Positions 59,082 through 64,000 of a stretch of 64,000 bases of DNA are shown here, piece after piece. This DNA is from Mytilisepta virgata (Eukaryota > Mollusca > Bivalvia > Mytilida > Mytilidae): contig CM051521.1 of assembly GCA_028015205.1 (NCBI GenBank), forward strand, positions 91,426,513-91,490,512. The letters are read 5' to 3'. Each line of letters begins with the position of its first letter. The stretch's first letter is position 1. Made by a program: the position numbers and the translations under genes. The notes under the pieces were generated by a model. That model saw only the letters and a list, made by a program, of their open reading frames with translations, was not told where the DNA came from and made no database searches.

Positions 59082-62000
59082 ACGACAAGATCTTGAGGCA
59101 TCGATCAAGAAAAATTCGCAGTTTGCAGACAGCTAATTGGTGTTGTTGAAAAGTTTGTTTTCTGCCACAAAATATAATTACTTATACATTTATGATTTCT
59201 CATTAAAGCCTCAATTAGTTGTTGTAGGTTTTGATGGCTATTTTGCAAAATTAAAAACATAAAAATGAAGTTTTTTTAACGAGGTAACGTTTTCAGATTT
59301 CTGTGTTTGTTCCATCAACTAAACATGTGCCTTTGTCTGATTTGTTTTTTGCCAACCTGCTGTTCCTTCTTGACTGAAAGCTGATCGTTTTCGTTCGTTT
59401 CATTGTCGCTGGCTGGATAGTTTTATAATCTGAGTTGATGCAAAACAAAACAAACAAAAACACCACACACAGACAGCGCAAACAACCCAACCCCCCCCTC
59501 CCCCCAACCAAAAGCAAAATAATATATAGAAATAATCTATTGACACAATGGAGACTATATAAACATTGGTAGTACTCTTTCAAAACTGTGTCCAGCGTCT
59601 GAACCTTGAAGCACCATGACTGTCGTTAGTAGTATTTCAAAACAAAACAAAAATTAAGGTTCTTTTAAACTACTGCAACAACAGAGATCAAACTTACTAA
59701 GGTCATACCTCTTCAAGGTTACGACTAAGGACCGGAGGCTGTTGCTGAAAAAAATCAAGTAGCACCGATGAGGTCCATCAACAATTGAAATAAGGTGATG
59801 ATAACAGCCTCTTAGGAGCGTTTAGTTTGCCTTGCGCGTTGATGACTGGAAAAAGGCAAATTTCTATTGCTTCAATTTACTTTTATATTATCGTCCCGTA
59901 TTAATAAACTAGTGTATACCAATTTCAAGATTCAACCAAAGAGCAATAAATCCGTTATGTTTATATACTGATGAAAATGAATGTAATATTGGAACTAAAC
60001 AGGTAATAGTTCATAAATCTTTTCGGGGTGCAAAAGGTGTATTTCGAAAGCGAACAATAGATCAACAATTAAATCCTGTACAGAAAACCTGATAGTTGAA
60101 TATTTTTTATTTTTAATTGTAAATTGTCTTTCTGTTTGATAGATTCACATTGTCTGTGGAATTTTGTGTTTCCCCTTTATACTTTGCTGGCAGTTATTTT
60201 AACCTTTGTGCATTCGCAAATAGTATATGTGATATAAGAAACAAAGAATTCGAATCAATGCTTTACTTGCTAATTTTACTTGAAAGCATCTACTGTAAAA
60301 ATAAAATAATAATCGTATTATGATACTAGTATTTGTGCTCTAGGTAAATAAGAAATTTTGTTCTGACTTTTTCTTAGCCTCGCTTATTCTAATATAATCG
60401 TTCATTATCGACTATCAAGCTATGTATATCGTTTTCTCATTGTTTTTTTGAGGTATGTAATTCATAGTACCTGTAACTTAATTATTGTTTTGTAGTAAAG
60501 GCTACAAGAACACGCCTGGATTTTATCTATTTATAATAATATATTATCTGATAACATGTACGTGTATTTCTAAACATGATAAAAGACATATCAAATTTTC
60601 TGTCATTTTCACGTTATTTACTTGTAGACTATTGGCATCTTGTGTTCAATAAAGTAGTTGAAAAAAACAAAAATAGAATGACGACATGATCTAACCTTTG
60701 AGATTTATACGACTATACATTTGGAAGAAAATATATTTCTCTTATTTTTCATAGGTCTTTATATGATTTAGTATTCCTCTCAAAAACGATGAAGATATGA
60801 TAAGGATTACGTGTGTAATACTTTCTCATTTAAGAATATGTGAAAAGAAACTTCGGGTCGCTGGCAGCAAAAATAATCCTTTATTAAATAAAATGGATAA
60901 AACAAGAGGCATTCGAAAATACAGCAAATATCTTCTATTGCCTCTTTTGCCCAGTTTTACATCTCGGATACTTTTGAAAGCTTTATTTACAACATACCAG
61001 ATTATAAAATTTTCGTGTTGTAATTGACTCGGTTTTGATAAGAACTTGCTCTGTTGAACTTTCCACACATGGGGAGTAATCGGTTACGTTGATCGTTGGT
61101 AAGGATTAATTCTACAAAAAAAAAATAATAATAAACGAAAGCCATTATCAACAACTCCATACTCCAAATAAAAGTTTCATCATATATTTGGATCATAAAT
61201 GTGTAGGTCAATGTCGGGATCAACACCATTGGATTGTTTCACATACGGTGCATTCCAGATATGAATATCACTCATCTGTTGTGCTCAACGTTATTTAAAT
61301 ACATGTTGTTCACATGTAACCAGGATTACCAATAAGAATTATAGTTAATCATGAATCCTCACAATATGACTACATGGTAAACTGAAAAAAGTAAAGAATT
61401 TGTGACTCTGATAGGTTTTATTGAAGTAGATTTCAAATTTGATCCTATCCCCCCCCTTCCCCCCATAAAAATCAAATGGTTGCTCCCTTAAACTTACACA
61501 GATCGTGAAAAACGAAAGAAGAAAGTAATCAAGGCTGACACAGCCAGTGGTCACAAATAGTTCATATGGGGTATATCAGATATCTGTTTTATTATTATTA
61601 TCATGAAATGTGTTGATTGGATTTATTACTATTTTATTAAATTCATGAGAACAATATTTCATGCCTGTTTACAAAAAAGTTCTTTTGAATAAGTTGATGG
61701 AACGTTTCATTATTGGATCCAAGTAATGATGAAATTTACCATCATGCCATATCAGAGGATATTTATCAGGGAGAATACGTAGTATTCAATACATTGCTAA
61801 CCCAACAGGTGCTTTAATCATGTTCATCTTTATTATTTAATATATATTTATTTGGTTCGTACAATAAAATACTCCTTTCTAGAATGCATTTAAAACAATT
61901 CTTACATTTTGTACCTATACAAATCGGATATTCTTATTGCAGGGTGATGCAATGATCAGTGATACCGAGGCTAACCTAAATCAGCTAGTTTTACCATTGC

Positions 62001-62247
62001 ATGTATTTTCTTATTATACACACATGTTATAAGAAGAATACCTATGTAGCATGTTATTCAATGCCATACATGTGTATATATGGATCACAGAAGTACAGTG
62101 TAGCTTCTAGCTTCATTTTTTGTTTGTTTATACAATGTTGAAATTCCTATCTCCCGATCATTTCTAGAATCGTTGTATAGAAATAACAGTTTATCACAAT
62201 AAAACCTAGTTATTCATGTTATATGCTGTAAATTATTTTGTTGGCGT
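59082..62247. other. No recognisable gene
   Basis: AT-rich. On the minus strand at 59746-59711 a 36-nt segment is bounded by TTTTTTTCAG and GTATGA, which looks like a micro-exon but has no partner exons. C-rich runs lie near 59490 and 61450. Confidence 0.35.
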
Positions 62248-63081
62248 ACAAATGCAGTGTACGACAGCCACATCTTGCAGATACTAGTTAACATCCATAT
62301 TATAAGTTGAAACTAAAACATCGAAAAGGTTTCTGTTTTCTTATGTTTGATTTGGAATATTTTAATAATAAGTGTGGATCAAAATGAAAATGTGTCGTAC
62401 TTCCAATGACCTTAAAATCTTATCAGGCACGTCAAATTTAATGACATACCGTCTCTTCCAGGTTTGTATTTTCTATTCACATAATTCGGACTTTAACACA
62501 ATCTTAAAATTCGCATTTGTTTAAAAGAAAAGAAATGGCAGCTATAACATGTATTAACATATTATCGCCTCAGTCTTGATTGCTCATGTCTTTAAGGTAT
62601 ATTTTGAAATCTTCAGATTTCAACAACACCCCTTTCTCAATGTATTTTGTAGACTTACAAGTGCAGTGTACGACAGCCACATCTGGGAGATACTAGTTAA
62701 CATCCATATTATAAGTTGAAACTTAAACATCGAACAGTTTTCTGTTTTCTTATGTTTGATTTGGAATATTTTAATATTGCGTTCATATATCTAAGTGTGG
62801 ATCAAAATGAAAATGTGTCGTACTTCCAATCACCTTAAAATCTTATCAGGCACGTCAAATGTAATGACATACCGTCCCTTCAAGGTTTGTATTTTCTATT
62901 CAAATAATTCGGACTTCAACACAATCTTAAAATTCGCATTTGTTTTTTAAAAGAAAAGAAGTGGCAGCTATAACATGTATTAACATATCGCCTCAGTCAT
63001 GATTGCTGATGTCTTTAAGGTATATTTTGAAATCTTCAGTCGATAATTTATTTCAACAACACCCCTTTCTCAATGTATATT
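62248..63081 (+). repeat. Tandem duplication, about 409-bp period
   Basis: The unit starting GCAGTGTACGACAGCCACAT at about 62254 recurs at about 62663 and stays alignable for over 400 bp, with a few percent substitutions and small indels. No protein is encoded in either copy. Confidence 0.9.
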
Positions 63082-64000
63082 AATGTTCAATATGGTTTTA
63101 ATGATTATTTGCTTTACAAATTAAGTTTTAAATCGGGCATAATTGTACATTTGTATTTGAGAGCATTAATCCAGAAGTGGGCTGTTGTAACAAGGTTCTA
63201 AAGTGTCCATTGTTATTTTTTTTATATTTACGAACAGATAAAATTTAACATGGAAAGAGTATCTTCAGGCTAATTTTCACATTTAATTCAGTCATAAAAA
63301 ACATCAATCAGATGTACATTTCGAACAAAATGATAGGACTGGTACACAATGTAGTCAAAGAAAGCAATCTATTTAGGAAATTAAAATTCAGAAAAAATGA
63401 TGAAGAATTCGTTATTAAGCAATTGTTGTTATTCTATTGACAAGAAATGGAACTACATCTAATCAACTTTCGGTGCATTCCTATAAAGAGTTTACATGGG
63501 ATCTATGTATGACCATATAAACTACGATATTATGACATAAAGAGTGAAATGTTTAACTATTGAACAAGAAACACACACTACTTACTTCTGGAAAAAACAT
63601 ATTAAGTCTTCCAGACATGGTGAATAAAAAAATCATCCATACACTTGGATGCCTCTTTTTAAATAATGTTTACAATGAAAGAAGTGAATTATTGTGTAAG
63701 CCTATCAGATGCCATTGTAACCACAGTATCTATCCGATCGGAATCATAATAGTCAGTAAATCTTTTTTAAATGTTTCAAATCAATTTCAGCTATAATTTT
63801 TATTAAGTTTCAGGATGAAAGTTTCTTATGAGTGGTAAATTAATCATCTAATCGGAACGAAAATGAATTTTATCAGACTATCGTCTATAAATAAATTCGT
63901 CTAATTTAATTGTCAGATGCTATTTGTAATACATTGACCATCAGAATTTGCTCTTGGCAGCCATTTTAGATCACAGGAAATCTTTCTAGGGTCTCTCTAA
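63082..64000. other. No recognisable gene
   Basis: AT-rich to the end of the window. A 78-codon ORF at 63560-63796 has no recognisable domain. Confidence 0.35.

Noticed and set aside
59711..59746. A 36-nt minus-strand micro-exon bounded by TTTTTTTCAG and GTATGA.
   Set aside because: Good-looking splice sites are frequent by chance in T-rich DNA, and no partner exons were found.

Overview
The window is AT-rich eukaryotic DNA with no recognisable intact host gene. The best guess is a bivalve mollusc, probably a mussel relative. The reasons are the frequent ACATGTA-type words, tRNA-derived SINEs ending in AAAC/ATTG-type tails, Penelope-like element (PLE) remnants sharing a conserved 3' block, tandem-repeat elements with GGAC/GTCC microsatellites, and type I hammerhead ribozyme motifs. 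The taxon is inferred from remembered repeat families, not from a search. Nearly everything that can be named is a mobile element or a duplication. The candidate coding pieces are transposon genes or isolated exon-like segments.

Layout. 1-6 kb: a TA-flanked inverted-repeat element, AT-rich DNA, a decayed hammerhead motif near 5.2 kb and a tRNA-derived SINE. 6.6-6.9 kb: the C-terminal end of a frameshifted PIF/Harbinger transposase. 9.4-17 kb: two PLE remnants on the minus strand, a 139-bp direct repeat bracketing an unrecognised 98-codon exon-like ORF, a foldback element, and a 5'-truncated non-LTR retrotransposon. 19-24 kb: old repeats, hairpins, and a 740-bp foldback element (23214-23953) whose arms carry arrays of CAACGCGTTG and whose centre holds an E2F-like site followed by a short ORF.

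24.85-44.5 kb: a tandem segmental duplication of about 8 kb in direct orientation. Copy A is 24854-35685, copy B is 36215-44492, and 530 bp separate them. The two copies date each other's insertions. Copy A carries a 2.9-kb DNA transposon (25844-28753, with a PHD-finger gene broken by a stop codon) for which copy B is an empty site. Copy B carries a SINE (43370-43635) with a target-site duplication for which copy A is the empty site. Copy A also lacks the left end of a tandem-repeat element that is complete in copy B.

44.6-64 kb: several MITEs and foldback elements (two flanked by TTAA), a TATA-like promoter candidate near 46.95 kb, a repeat-rich element around 48.5-49.2 kb, and a tandem dimer at 49.5-50.1 kb whose first unit encodes a complete type I hammerhead ribozyme on the minus strand (retrozyme-like). 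A nearly identical pair of segments at 53.2 and 55.4 kb has its two blocks in opposite order (X-Y against Y-X), a pattern expected of a circular intermediate. Another decayed hammerhead lies near 57.9 kb and a 409-bp tandem duplication near 62.2 kb. Most of the remaining sequence shows nothing I can name.
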